Notes: a model not told the origin generated them from the sequence alone. A DNA stretch of 64,000 nucleotides from Hymenobacter yonginensis (GCF_027625995.1 NZ_CP115396.1:3906501-3970500); one strand, 5' to 3'; shown: positions 42,854-51,138, numbered from the stretch's first letter. Numbers and translations: made by a program.

Positions 42854-42913
42854 CTACGCGGTGGCGTAGTAGAAGCAGTAGCTAAAATAGAAGCGGGCCG
42901 TGGGCTGCAGCAT
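42854..42913 (-). CDS. Leader peptide A, Phe/Tyr-rich (19 aa)
   Basis: From the ATG at 42913 to the TAG at 42854 the frame encodes MLQPTARFYFSYCFYYATA: three Phe and four Tyr within nine residues. A terminator follows about 40 bases later. With leader B it makes two attenuation units in series. A weak -7-like element (AAAATTTG, minus strand, 42964-42971) lies about 50 bases upstream and could start the transcript. Confidence 0.8.
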   Translation of the reverse strand: MLQPTARFYFSYCFYYATA

Positions 42914-43021
42914 GAGAATGAGGTGCTTGACGGTGGCAAGGTGGCACCCACAGCCCGGACTTCCAAATTTTTCGGCCGGAAAAGTGCGCCCCTGCCACAG
43001 CCACTGAGGCGAGCCAGCACC

Positions 43022-43118
43022 TGTAACGCGAAGTTCCACTTCGCGGAACGCCCGGCATGGTAGAACAAGCTAGCCGCAGAATTGCAACGTCTCGCGAAGT
43101 GAAACTTCGCTTTACAAA
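43022..43118. repeat. Inverted repeat of GCGAAGTT-ACTTCGCG type
   Basis: GCGAAGTTCCACTTCGCG near 43028-43045 pairs with CGCGAAGTGAAACTTCGC near 43093-43110 with one mismatch. Each arm is itself palindromic, as in family A. It lies between the VWA gene end and the attenuator region. Confidence 0.82.
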
Positions 43119-43126
43119 TCAGCCAC

Positions 43127-44746
43127 TTATCGTTCCGCCGCTACTTCGCTGCTCAGGGCGGCGGCCTGCTGCACCAGCTCCCGGAACTCGGCCCGGGTGC
43201 CGTCGGGGTCGGGGGCGGAGCGGGCCAGGGCGGCGGTGCTTTCCCAGTTGGCCGTGCCGCGGTGCTGTGAGTGGCGCAGCAGCAGCCCAAACTGCGCCAC
43301 CGCCGCCGCAAACCGCAGATTCTCGGAAGCCTGGGCTATCGGCTCGTCGAAGCGTGAGCCACGCACGGGCAGCGTGAGCAGGCGGCTGGCGCTGCCCTGC
43401 GGCTCCTGGTAGCGCAGCTTCACGGTCAGCAGCTCGGTGCTTTCGGGGGCGAAGCGGGCGGGGGCCGTGGTCTGATATTTCAGGGGGTCGGTGGAGGAGG
43501 TAGCGGCGGCCGGGGCGCCGGTGGGCACTATTTCGTAGAGGGCCGTCACCTGCTGGCCGGCGCCCAGCTCGCCGGCGTCTTTGCGGTCGTCGTTGAAGTC
43601 CTGGGCGGCCAGCAGGCGGTTTTCGTAGCCCAGCAGGCGGTATTGCTGCACGCGGGCGGGGTTGAATTCCACCTGCACTTTCACGTCCTTGGCCAGCGTG
43701 AACAGCGTGCCGCCAAACTGCGCCACCAGCACCCGCCGAGCCTCGCCGAGGTTGTCGAGGTAGGCGTAGTTGCCGTTGCCCTTGTCGGCCAGCAGCTCCA
43801 TGCGGCTGTCCTGCAGATTGCCGCTCCCGAAGCCCAGCACCGACAAAAACACGCCCGATTCGCGCTCCTGCGTCACCAGCCGCTCCATATCGGCGTCGCT
43901 CTGCTCGCCCACGTTGAAGTCGCCGTCGGTGGCCAGGATGATGCGGTTGTTGCCGCCGGCCCGGAAGTGCTGGCGCGCCACCTGGTAGGCCAGGCGCAGG
44001 CCCTCGCCGCCGGCCGTGGAGCCGCCCGCTTCCAGCTTGTCCAGCGCCTCCAGAATGGTGTCGGCTTCGGTGCCGGGCGTGGGGGGCAGCACGAGGCCCG
44101 CGGCCCCCGCGTACACCACAATCGACACATAATCCTGGGGCCGCAACGCCTTCTGCACCAGCTCCCGCAGGCTTTCCTTCAGCAGCGGCAGCTTGTCGGG
44201 GTCAGCCATCGAGCCCGATACATCCAGCAGAAACACCAGGTTGGCGGGCGGCAGATTTTCGGTGGGCACCTGCCGGCCCTGCACGCCCACCAGCACCAGC
44301 TGATGCGCGGGGTTCCAGGGGCAGGCGGCCACCTCGGCATTCAGCGAGGCCGGGCCGGTGGTAGGCTGTGGGTAGGAATAGGGGAAGTAGTTGATAAGCT
44401 CCTCCAGCCGCACGGCATCGGGCGGGGGCAGCTGCCGAGCCTGGGTCAGGAAGCGGCGCACGTTGCTGTAGGAGGCCCGGTCAACATCAATAGCGAAGGT
44501 GCTGAGCGGGTTGCGGCGCGCTTCCAAAAACTGGTTTTCGTGGACGATGGCGTAGTTCTCGCGGCTTTGCGGGGCCGTATCGGTGGCATTGGGTGCGGCG
44601 TCAGCAGCGGCAGCTGGGACGGGCTCGGCGGCAGCTTCCACGGCTTCGGTTGTCACCAGTTGCTCGGTGGAATATTGGTGGCAGGCGGGCAATAGCCAGG
44701 CGCCAGCCAACAGCCCACAAAGGGGCCAGAGGCGGTTCAGTTTCAT
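43127..44746 (-). CDS. VWA-domain lipoprotein (YfbK-like)
   Basis: A 539-aa lipoprotein with signal MKLNRLWPLCGLLAGAWLLPAC. It has the N-terminal von Willebrand-associated region (NPLSTFAIDVDRASYSNVRRFL, RLEELINYFPYSYP), a VWA domain with MIDAS motif DVSGSM (NLVFLLDVSGSMAD), and a C-terminal DUF3520-like part (GQQVTALYEIVPTG...). This is the E. coli YfbK arrangement. It may bind a partner protein in the periplasm in a metal-dependent way; the partner is unknown. The ATG lies 28 bases after a large structured leader. Confidence 0.9.
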   Translation of the reverse strand: MKLNRLWPLCGLLAGAWLLPACHQYSTEQLVTTEAVEAAAEPVPAAAADAAPNATDTAPQSRENYAIVHENQFLEARRNPLSTFAIDVDRASYSNVRRFLTQARQLPPPDAVRLEELINYFPYSYPQPTTGPASLNAEVAACPWNPAHQLVLVGVQGRQVPTENLPPANLVFLLDVSGSMADPDKLPLLKESLRELVQKALRPQDYVSIVVYAGAAGLVLPPTPGTEADTILEALDKLEAGGSTAGGEGLRLAYQVARQHFRAGGNNRIILATDGDFNVGEQSDADMERLVTQERESGVFLSVLGFGSGNLQDSRMELLADKGNGNYAYLDNLGEARRVLVAQFGGTLFTLAKDVKVQVEFNPARVQQYRLLGYENRLLAAQDFNDDRKDAGELGAGQQVTALYEIVPTGAPAAATSSTDPLKYQTTAPARFAPESTELLTVKLRYQEPQGSASRLLTLPVRGSRFDEPIAQASENLRFAAAVAQFGLLLRHSQHRGTANWESTAALARSAPDPDGTRAEFRELVQQAAALSSEVAAER

Positions 44747-44774
44747 CAGAAGGAAGGCTTGGAGGATGAAAAAG

Positions 44775-44923
44775 CCTCACCCGGCAACAATTGCTGGCTA
44801 TCCGCCCCGCCGCAACTCGCGACCTTGCGTGGGGCAGCTCTGCGGCCCGTTTCCCTTCGCGACGGAAACCAGCGGCTGCAGAACCAGCGGGACCCACTGC
44901 TTGCAGTCGGGCCTCGGGTGAGG
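44775..44923 (-). promoter_or_regulatory. Multi-helix structured RNA leader of the VWA gene
   Basis: A closing helix (CCTCACCCG at 44775-44783 with CGGGTGAGG at 44915-44923) encloses four hairpins. These are GCAA/TTGC (44784-44794), a two-part stem at 44804-44835, a GTTTCC/GGAAAC stem at 44849-44869 flanked by CTGC/GCAG, and ACTGC/GCAGT with CCC/GGG at 44890-44913. The second and third hairpins both expose the self-complementary loop TCGCGA. On the minus strand the closing helix is followed by CTTTTT and then, 24 bases on, by the VWA start codon. I do not recognise it as a known riboswitch. Confidence 0.6.
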
Positions 44924-45169
44924 AAGTATACAAGCGGCGCCGCCTGTGGTGGTTTATGCAATTGGGCGGGCTGATGTAACCCGCCAAGGGCCAACATAAT
45001 TGTGGCATAGCGCCCTCGCGCCCTAACCTTGCTTGCCACAAGAAGCGAGGGGCGAGGTCAGGCGGATTTTCAAAAACTGGCACGGTTTTGTAAAAGTCCC
45101 CATCAACAGCCCGCCTTTCAGCCCGCGCAGTGCGGCGGCCGGCACTTCACTTCAACCGTCCTCTTCGTT
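44924..45169. other. Intergenic region between divergent VWA and barrel genes
   Basis: It contains a GGCGGG/CCCGCC hairpin at 44965-44985 and the palindrome GCGGCGCCGC near 44935. No credible gene is seen. The promoters of both flanking genes should lie here, but no consensus match was found. Confidence 0.4.
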
Positions 45170-45943
45170 ATGAAAGCTTCTTCTTTCTTTGGCCGCCTGG
45201 CCGCCGCTACGCTTCTCTTCTCTGCCGTAGGCACTGCCGCCCAGGCCCAGGTGCAAACCCACCGCGTGCCGGCGTATACCGGTAAGGCCCAGGCCCGTTC
45301 GGTATCGGCGGTGCGGAAGCCGGCGGCCAGCACGGGCGGCGCCCAGATCGGCATTCGGGCCGGCGTGAACGTGTCGGACTGGTCGGGCGATGCCGTGCAG
45401 AGCGTGATGGACCTGGCCGGCTACACCAACGGCGGCGTGACCAAGGAAATGAAAACCGGCTTCCACGCCGGCCTCTACGCCACGCTGCCCGTTGCGCCCG
45501 GCTTCTCCATTGAGCCCGGCGTGCTGTACTCCGAGAAAGGCGCCCGCCTGGTGGGCACGCTGCCCTTCGAGCAGCTGGACTTCCTGAATGCCCGCGTAAC
45601 GGCCACCTCGCGCATGGCTTACCTCGACGTGCCGGTGCTGGCTAAAATCAACGTGACGCCTGGCTTCTACATCTTCGCCGGCCCGCAGGCCTCGTTCCTG
45701 CTCAGCAACAAGGTGCGCGTGGAAGCCGGCGCGCTGGGCTTCGATGCCTTCCAGCAGGACTTCGACGTGAAAGACCAGTTCCGCCCCGTTGATTTCAGCG
45801 TGACCGGCGGCCTGGGCTACCAGCACAGCAGCGGCATCGGCGTCAGCGCCGGCTACGACTACGGCCTGTCGTCGCTCGACAAAAACAACCGCTTCGACGC
45901 CCAGAACCGCGTCATCAAAGCCTCGCTGAACTACTCGTTCTAG
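45170..45943 (+). CDS. Outer-membrane beta-barrel protein (PorT-like)
   Basis: The ATG at 45170 starts a signal peptide (MKASSFFGRLAAATLLFSAVGTAAQAQ), giving 257 aa. The mature part shows amphipathic strands of the Bacteroidota outer-membrane-barrel family: QIGIRAGVNVSDWSG, TGFHAGLYATLPVAPGFSIEPGVLYSEKGA, YLDVPVLAKINVTPGFYIFAGPQASFLL, SVTGGLGYQHSSGIGVSAGYDYGLSSLD. It ends in an aromatic (SLNYSF), as barrel proteins do. The function is unknown. Confidence 0.88.
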   Translation: MKASSFFGRLAAATLLFSAVGTAAQAQVQTHRVPAYTGKAQARSVSAVRKPAASTGGAQIGIRAGVNVSDWSGDAVQSVMDLAGYTNGGVTKEMKTGFHAGLYATLPVAPGFSIEPGVLYSEKGARLVGTLPFEQLDFLNARVTATSRMAYLDVPVLAKINVTPGFYIFAGPQASFLLSNKVRVEAGALGFDAFQQDFDVKDQFRPVDFSVTGGLGYQHSSGIGVSAGYDYGLSSLDKNNRFDAQNRVIKASLNYSF

Positions 45944-45950
45944 GCCGGCT

Positions 45951-46025
45951 GTGGCACGGACTTCAGTTTGTAGCCCAACCAGCTGGCCCGGTACCGGCGG
46001 GCTGCGGACTGAAATCCGCGCCACA
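45951..46025. repeat. Imperfect inverted repeat after the barrel gene
   Basis: The arms at 45951-45975 and 46000-46025 pair at about 21 of 26 positions (GTGGCACGGACTTCAGTTTG with its counterpart). Confidence 0.75.
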
Positions 46026-46035
46026 ATCGACCAAC

Positions 46036-46070
46036 AAAAAGACCCTGCCGGTTAGCCGGCAGGGTCTTTT
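46036..46070 (+). terminator. Intrinsic terminator
   Basis: A 15-bp stem (AAAAGACCCTGCCGG / CCGGCAGGGTCTTTT) with a TTAG loop and T/A tails; it can act in both directions. Confidence 0.93.
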
Positions 46071-46074
46071 GGCG

Positions 46075-46414
46075 TTAAACGGCACCGGCCGAAGCCGCTG
46101 CCAGGCCAGAGGTCAGGCCGGGTTCTGGCAAGTAGCGTAGCGCCGGCCGGCTGCAACCAGCCGGAGCCCCTTGCCGGAAGGGTGAGTGAAGCGCCCGACC
46201 TGACCCAATTTCTTTGCTGCTTAGGCAGTTACCCCCTTCGCAGGATACCTACTGAGCCCTTCACGTTGCATGCGTGGCGCGAACTGCGGCGCCGGCGCCT
46301 CCGCCAAACGCCCAAATCTGTTCTTCTGATGCGCCAGTGGGCCGGATTTCACACGCGGCCCCCTAAAAAATTTACGGCGCACGGCGCGCCCGCTGTGCCG
46401 CCTGCCGTATGTTC
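46075..46414. other. Gene-free region upstream of glyA with possible RNA folds
   Basis: No credible gene is seen. GGTCAGG (46111-46117) can pair with CCTGACC (46199-46205) around the hairpins CCGGCTG-CAAC-CAGCCGG (46147-46164) and CCCTT/AAGGG (46168-46182). It lies upstream of the glyA promoter, so it would not be in that mRNA; a separate small RNA is possible but unproven. Confidence 0.35.
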
Positions 46415-46444
46415 TTGGCAGTTCGGGCCGGTGGCGTACCTTTG
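46415..46444 (+). promoter_or_regulatory. Consensus promoter of glyA, leaderless
   Basis: TTG at 46415-46417, 19 bases, then TACCTTTG at 46437-46444: an ideal Bacteroidota promoter. The -7 element ends 5 bases before the ATG at 46450, so the mRNA should begin at or next to the start codon. Confidence 0.8.
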
Positions 46445-46449
46445 GAAGT

Positions 46450-47742
46450 ATGGAAACGCAAGCCCCCGCCCTCGTGCAAGACACCGCCATTTTCGACCTG
46501 ATTGAGCGCGAGAAAGAGCGCCAGACCCACGGCATTGAGCTCATTGCCTCCGAAAACTACGTTTCGGAGCAGGTGATGCGGGCCCAGGGCTCTATTCTGA
46601 CCAACAAATACGCCGAGGGCCTGCCCGGCAAGCGCTACTATGGTGGCTGCGAAATCGTGGACCAGATCGAGCAGCTGGCCATCGACCGCGCCAAGCAGCT
46701 GTTTGGCGTGGAGTGGGTGAACGTGCAGCCGCACTCCGGCGCCCAGGCCAACGCCGCCGTAATGCTGGCCATCCTCAACCCCGGCGACAAAATTCTGGGC
46801 TTCGACCTCAGCCACGGTGGCCACCTCACCCACGGCTCGCCCGTCAACTTCTCGGGCAAGCTCTACCAGCCGTCGTTTTATGGCGTGGAGAAGGAAACCG
46901 GCCTCATCGACTGGGAGAAAGTAAAGGAAACTGCCCGCCGCGAGCAGCCCAAGCTCATCATCTGCGGCGCCTCGGCCTACTCCCGCGACTGGAACTACCA
47001 GGCCCTGCGCGAAGCCGCCGACGAAGTAGGCGCGCTGCTGCTGGCCGACATCTCGCACCCTTCGGGCTTGATTGCCAAAGGCTTGCTGAATAACCCGTTT
47101 GATTATTGCCACATCGTCACGACGACCACGCACAAGACGCTGCGCGGCCCCCGTGGCGGCCTTATCATGCTGGGCAAGGACTTCGAAAACCCCTTCGGAC
47201 TGAAAACGCCGAAAGGCGAGCTGCGCATGATGAGCAGCCTGCTGGACTCGGGCGTGTTCCCCGGCACGCAGGGCGGGCCGCTGGAGCACGTCATCGGCGC
47301 GAAGGCAGTGGCCTTCGGCGAATGCCTCTCTGACGCCTACACTGACTACACCCACCAGGTGATCCGCAACGCCCAGGCGTTGGCCAGCGGCTTCGTGGAG
47401 CGCGGCTACCAGATCATCTCGGGCGGCACCGACAACCACCTGATGCTCATCGACCTGCGCAGCAAAGGCCTGACCGGCAAGCTGGCCGAAAACACCCTCG
47501 TGAAGGCCGACATCACCATCAACAAAAACATGGTGCCCTTCGACGATAAGTCGCCCTTCGTGACCAGCGGCATGCGCATCGGCTCGGCCGCCGTCACCAC
47601 CCGCGGCCTCAAGGAACCCGATATGGCCCGCATCGTAGACCTCATCGACCAGGCCTTACTCAACCACGACGACGACGCGTATCTGCTGCGCGTGCGTGGC
47701 CAGGTAAACGAGTGGATGCAGCAGTTTCCGCTGTTTGCCTAG
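46450..47742 (+). CDS. glyA: Serine hydroxymethyltransferase
   Basis: A 430-aa PLP enzyme that interconverts serine and glycine with tetrahydrofolate. Characteristic segments: [58 protein letters not shown] and the PLP lysine K229 in [15 protein letters not shown]. Its length and motif spacing are normal. The start is fixed by the promoter immediately upstream. The mRNA is expected to be leaderless. Confidence 0.98.
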   Translation: METQAPALVQDTAIFDLIEREKERQTHGIELIASENYVSEQVMRAQGSILTNKYAEGLPGKRYYGGCEIVDQIEQLAIDRAKQLFGVEWVNVQPHSGAQANAAVMLAILNPGDKILGFDLSHGGHLTHGSPVNFSGKLYQPSFYGVEKETGLIDWEKVKETARREQPKLIICGASAYSRDWNYQALREAADEVGALLLADISHPSGLIAKGLLNNPFDYCHIVTTTTHKTLRGPRGGLIMLGKDFENPFGLKTPKGELRMMSSLLDSGVFPGTQGGPLEHVIGAKAVAFGECLSDAYTDYTHQVIRNAQALASGFVERGYQIISGGTDNHLMLIDLRSKGLTGKLAENTLVKADITINKNMVPFDDKSPFVTSGMRIGSAAVTTRGLKEPDMARIVDLIDQALLNHDDDAYLLRVRGQVNEWMQQFPLFA

Positions 47743-47748
47743 CGGTGC

Positions 47749-47880
47749 CGTAGTGAGGTGGTGAACCGCTAAGCATCACTACCGAAGCCGGGCCCGTACA
47801 TCCTGTCGGCCGGGTTTCTCGTTTGTGTCTTGCCGTTTCGTCTGCCGTCGCCGCCCTCACCCGTTCACCACCTCACTATT
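47749..47880. repeat. Inverted repeat between glyA and tatC
   Basis: TAGTGAGGTGGTGAAC at 47751-47766 is the exact complement of GTTCACCACCTCACTA at 47863-47878. It is a word array of the GTGAGGTGGTG type also seen at 39140 and 50885. Confidence 0.8.
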
Positions 47881-47892
47881 TTGCTGTCTGCT

Positions 47893-48750
47893 TTGAATAC
47901 AGAACAACCCGTCCTGGGCCAGCCCCAGGAAATGTCTTTCATCGACCATCTGGAGGCCTTGCGGTGGCACATCATCCGCGCGGCCATTTCGATTGTCGTG
48001 TTTGCCAGCATTGCCTTCTTCTCCAAGGAATTCCTGTTTCACGATTTGATTCTGGGCCCGTCGCGGGCCGATTTCTGGACCTACAAGGCCTTCTGCCGCT
48101 TCGGCGCGTGGGTGGGCGCCCCGGACCTGTGCATCGACCAGATCGGGTTCGTGATTCAGAACCGCGAGATGAGCGGGCAGCTGACCATGCACATCAGCAC
48201 CTCGCTGGTGGTGGGGCTGGTGCTGGCGTTTCCGTACACGTTCTGGGAAATCTGGCGCTTCATCAAGCCCGGCCTGTACCCGCACGAGCGGGCCAATTCG
48301 CGCGGGGCGGTGTTCTTCGTGTCGCTGCTGTTCATCGTGGGCTTGCTGTTCGGCTACTACATTGCCGCGCCGCTGAGCATCCAGTTTCTGGCTTCCTACC
48401 AGATCGACTCGACCATCGAAAACCAGATCGACATGCAGAGCTACATCAGTACGCTCACCACCATGTCGGTGTCGTGCGCCGGGGTGTTTGAGCTGCCGAT
48501 GATTGTGTTCTTCCTGGCCAAAGCCGGCATCGTGACGCCCGAAATCATGCGCCTCTACCGCAAGCACGCCATCGTGGTCATCCTCATCGTGGCAGCCATC
48601 ATCACACCGCCCGATATTTCGGCCCAGATCATCGTCACGATTCCCATCGTGCTGCTCTACGAGCTGAGCATTCACATTGCCCACATCGTGAGCCGCAACC
48701 GCACCAAGATGCTGAACGAGCGGCTCGCGGAAAACAACGGCATAGCGTAA
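47893..48750 (+). CDS. tatC: Sec-independent protein translocase TatC
   Basis: I choose a TTG at 47893 (MNTEQPVLGQPQEMSFIDHLEALRWH), giving 285 aa; the frame further upstream is translated repeat. An ATG at 47932 is the alternative. TatC hallmarks are MSFIDHLEALRWHIIRA, FPYTFWEIWRFIKPGLYPHERANSR and six membrane segments (FFVSLLFIVGLLFGYYIAAPL, IVVILIVAAIITPPDISAQ). It is the receptor for twin-arginine signal peptides. No tatA gene is in the window. The insert between TM1 and TM2 is long (SRADFWTYKAFCRFGAWVGAP), common in this phylum. Confidence 0.95.
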   Translation: MNTEQPVLGQPQEMSFIDHLEALRWHIIRAAISIVVFASIAFFSKEFLFHDLILGPSRADFWTYKAFCRFGAWVGAPDLCIDQIGFVIQNREMSGQLTMHISTSLVVGLVLAFPYTFWEIWRFIKPGLYPHERANSRGAVFFVSLLFIVGLLFGYYIAAPLSIQFLASYQIDSTIENQIDMQSYISTLTTMSVSCAGVFELPMIVFFLAKAGIVTPEIMRLYRKHAIVVILIVAAIITPPDISAQIIVTIPIVLLYELSIHIAHIVSRNRTKMLNERLAENNGIA

Positions 48751-48771
48751 CTCCGAAATCCAGCACTGCAC

Positions 48772-48827
48772 AATGGCCGGCAAAAAATGATGTTCTGAAC
48801 TTCCAGACCCATTTTTTGCCGGCCATT
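48772..48827. terminator. 18-bp perfect hairpin, terminator
   Basis: AATGGCCGGCAAAAAATG (48772-48789) and its exact complement (48810-48827), with a 20-base loop and T/A tracts within the arms. Confidence 0.8.
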
Positions 48828-48856
48828 TTCCGTCTTCACCCTCTCCTTCTTTTCCC

Positions 48857-49297
48857 ATGTCCGACCAGACTCCCATTGCCCTCGGCTCCGACCACGCCGG
48901 CTTCGCCTACAAACAGATGCTCGCCGACTGGCTGCGCGACAACGGCTACGCGGTGCGCGACTTCGGCACCCACTCCGCCGACTCCGTGGACTACCCTGAC
49001 TTTGTGCACCCGCTGGCCACGGCCATTACGGGCGGCGAGCTGGAGCGCGGCATTCTGGTGTGCGGCTCGGCCAACGGCGTGTGCATCACGGCCAACAAGC
49101 ACCGCGGCATCCGGGCGGCCATTGCCTGGGAGCCGGAGCTGGCCGAGCTGGCCCGCCAGCACAACGACGCCAACATCATCTGTGTGCCGGCTCGCTTCGT
49201 GAGCGAAGAGCAGGCCCGCGCCATTGTCAGCCAGTTCCTCAACACCGCCTTCGAAGGCGGCCGCCACCAAAACCGGGTGAATAAGATTGATTGCTAA
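48857..49297 (+). CDS. rpiB: Ribose-5-phosphate isomerase B
   Basis: A 146-aa RpiB/LacAB-type isomerase interconverting ribose-5-phosphate and ribulose-5-phosphate. Motifs: ALGSDHAGFAYKQML, DFGTHSADSVDYPDF, GILVCGSANGVCITANKHRGIRAA (catalytic Cys in VCGSANG) and ANIICVPARFVS. Length is normal. It lies alone between hairpin elements. Confidence 0.97.
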   Translation: MSDQTPIALGSDHAGFAYKQMLADWLRDNGYAVRDFGTHSADSVDYPDFVHPLATAITGGELERGILVCGSANGVCITANKHRGIRAAIAWEPELAELARQHNDANIICVPARFVSEEQARAIVSQFLNTAFEGGRHQNRVNKIDC

Positions 49298-49302
49298 CCC
49301 CT

Positions 49303-49469
49303 TGTCATTGCGAGGAGGCACGACGAAGCAATCCTTCCTCTCTTTGCGCGACACAACCCTAAGCGAAAAGCCCTCCGACGTTAGGTTACTAACCTACTGC
49401 CGGAGGGCTTTGCTACGAGAAAAATGTCTGCCACGAGAGGAAGGATTGCTTCTCTCTGCTCGCAATGAC
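49303..49469. repeat. Inverted repeat (GTCATTGCGAGG type) with an inner terminator
   Basis: Left arm 49303-49341 (GTCATTGCGAGGAGGCACGA...) pairs with the right arm 49435-49469 (GAGAGGAAGGATTGCTTC...). GTCATTGCGAGG-GAAGCAATCC repeats are widespread in unrelated bacteria. Inside is a terminator hairpin AAAGCCCTCCG / CGGAGGGCTTT (49368-49411). Confidence 0.85.
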
Positions 49470-49471
49470 AG

Positions 49472-50884
49472 CTACTTCAACCGATACACGCGCTGGGTGG
49501 CGGTGGGCTGGTAGCGGCCGAACACGGCGGGTATCTTGTATTGCAGCTCCTCCAGGCGGTTGGTTTGGTCGATGAGGACCGTGGGCGGGGCGGGCGCCAG
49601 GTTGCGCGAGAGCCGGTAGACGGCCGCGTACTGGCTGAGGTGGCCGAAATCGGCCTGGGCGAGGCGCCAGTCGAGGTAGGGTGAGGCGGGCTGGTTGTTG
49701 ATGTAGGGGCGCAGATCGGGCCCCAGCACCAGCAGGCGCTGCCCGCTCAGCTGCGCGTAGGCCGGGTGCAGCTGCATGGCATACGTGCTTTCCGACGGGA
49801 AGCGCAGGGCTACATCGAGGCCGGCCAGCGTGCGGTAGCGCACGGCCACCACGCCGCCCAGAACCACCAGAAACAGCACGTCCACGACCCAGGCACGGGG
49901 CGCTTTCTGCCACAGAAACAAGCTGAAATACGTGACGGGCGGCAGCACCAGCACCAGCGTGCCCGGCGCTGTGCCGCGCCCGGCGGCCACCATCAAGGCC
50001 GCCACCAGCAGCCACACCAGCATCAGCTGCTGAAACTTGATCTGAAACACCAGCCCCAATGACGTGGTGAACGAGCGGGCCAGTGCCAGCAGTAGCACCG
50101 CCCCCGGCAGCACCAGCAGCTTCCACTGCAGCGCCAGCGGCAGGCCGTCGGCGCCCAGCACCAGCCCGCTCAGCGTGGGCGTCAGGTGGTACTGCCGGAA
50201 CTCGGGCAGGGCATCGTTGTAGAGCAGAAAGGTGGCCACCACCGCGTACGGAAAACCAAAGCCGCAGAGCAGCAGCAGAAAGCTCCGGAACGAGTTGGCG
50301 GCGAAGATGATAACGGCAAACAGGCCCACCAGCAGAAACAGCGCCAGCGGCAGGTAGCACAGCGCCGCCACGCCCACCAAGAAGCCCGCCCGGAACAGCC
50401 GGCGGTTGTCGTAGCCTTCCCGCGAGGTGGGCAGCAAGGCACTCAATGCCAGCATGATGAACGTCTGTCCCAGCAGCAGCGGCGACAGCACGTCGAGGTC
50501 GGTCGTGACGCTGGCCAGCACCATGTACACCAGCGCCGCCACGTAGCCGCGCTCCGGGTGCACATCGGCCCGGTTGAGCACGAAGCTCAGGCGCAGGGCC
50601 TGGGTCAGGAGCAGGGCCAGAGCCAGAATCCGGTACAGCCAGAGCGGGCGCGAGGCCACTACGTCGAGCAAACCGAACAGGGCCGCCGCCAGCGGAGCCG
50701 TGGCGTCGTACAGGTCGCGGTAGGGCAGGGCGCCGTCGTGCAGCCGCTCGCCCACCAGCAGGGCCCGCAGCTCTACGGCCGACAGCGGAATGCCCCACCA
50801 GAGCAGCGGCAGTCGCACGGCCAGTACCAGCAGCAGCAGCGCCAGCAAACGGGAAGGCAACGGGCTTTTAAAGAATTGAAGCAA
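49472..50884 (-). CDS. Polytopic membrane protein (DUF6427-like)
   Basis: A 470-aa inner-membrane protein with about ten membrane segments (LLALLLLVLAVRLPLLWWG, LWLYRILALALLLTQALRL, AGFLVGVAALCYLPLALFLLVGLFAVIIFAA, WLLVAALMVAAGRG). It has a soluble C-terminal part (LLVLGPDLRPYINNQPASPYLDWRLAQADFGHL). The shape resembles membrane glycosyltransferases or the Bacteroidota DUF6427 family, but I see no catalytic motif beyond a possible GALPYRDLYD. The function is unknown. A long shadow frame on the same strand was rejected. Confidence 0.85.
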   Translation of the reverse strand: MLQFFKSPLPSRLLALLLLVLAVRLPLLWWGIPLSAVELRALLVGERLHDGALPYRDLYDATAPLAAALFGLLDVVASRPLWLYRILALALLLTQALRLSFVLNRADVHPERGYVAALVYMVLASVTTDLDVLSPLLLGQTFIMLALSALLPTSREGYDNRRLFRAGFLVGVAALCYLPLALFLLVGLFAVIIFAANSFRSFLLLLCGFGFPYAVVATFLLYNDALPEFRQYHLTPTLSGLVLGADGLPLALQWKLLVLPGAVLLLALARSFTTSLGLVFQIKFQQLMLVWLLVAALMVAAGRGTAPGTLVLVLPPVTYFSLFLWQKAPRAWVVDVLFLVVLGGVVAVRYRTLAGLDVALRFPSESTYAMQLHPAYAQLSGQRLLVLGPDLRPYINNQPASPYLDWRLAQADFGHLSQYAAVYRLSRNLAPAPPTVLIDQTNRLEELQYKIPAVFGRYQPTATQRVYRLK

Positions 50885-51110
50885 GGGGGTGACAGGTTAC
50901 AGGTGACAGGGTGATGAAGTGAATGGTGATGGGGTGAATGGTGATGAAGTAATGAGGGAATGAGGGGACAGGTGACGGGAGGCGGGAGACAGAAGGGGGT
51001 ACAGGATTCAAATGTACTGTCATCCTCACCTACACCATCACTCACCTCATCCCCTCATCACCATTCACCCCATCACTTCATCACCATTCACGCCATCACC
51101 TATTCCCTGC
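50885..51110. repeat. Long inverted word array (GGTGATGAAGTGAATGGTGATG type)
   Basis: Tandem words GTGATGAAGTGAATGGTGAT and GGGGTGAATGGTGATGAAG (50910-50960) are mirrored as CATCACCATTCACC and CATCACTTCATCACCATTC (51050-51100). The folded arm would exceed 50 bp with interruptions. It fills the gap between divergent genes, ahead of the rbfA promoter. Confidence 0.8.
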
Positions 51111-51121
51111 CCCCAAGTTCC

Positions 51122-51129
51122 TATCTTTG
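51122..51129 (+). promoter_or_regulatory. -7 element of rbfA, near-leaderless
   Basis: TATCTTTG matches TAnnTTTG and ends 9 bases before the ATG at 51139. No TTG lies at 19-base spacing. Confidence 0.5.
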
Positions 51130-51138
51130 CTTATTCAT

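Noticed and set aside
44775..44923. Cobalamin, TPP or c-di-GMP riboswitch as identity of the structured RNA
   Set aside because: None of the conserved core sequences of these classes that I know is present on either strand.
46105..46205. Possible glyA riboswitch or SRP RNA upstream of glyA
   Set aside because: The glyA promoter lies downstream of the fold, so it is not in the glyA mRNA, and the SRP core (GGAAGGAAGCAGCC type) is absent. Kept only as a possible fold.
49303..49469. Insertion sequence remnant
   Set aside because: There is no transposase fragment; the arms match a widespread hairpin repeat type and enclose only a terminator.
49413..50798. 461-aa minus-strand frame in another phase over the membrane protein gene
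   Set aside because: It is Gly/Ala/Arg-rich with no hydrophobic segments, while the alternative frame gives regular membrane helices.
50885..51110. CRISPR array
   Set aside because: The repeated words are short, degenerate, adjacent without unique spacers and mirrored in inverted order.
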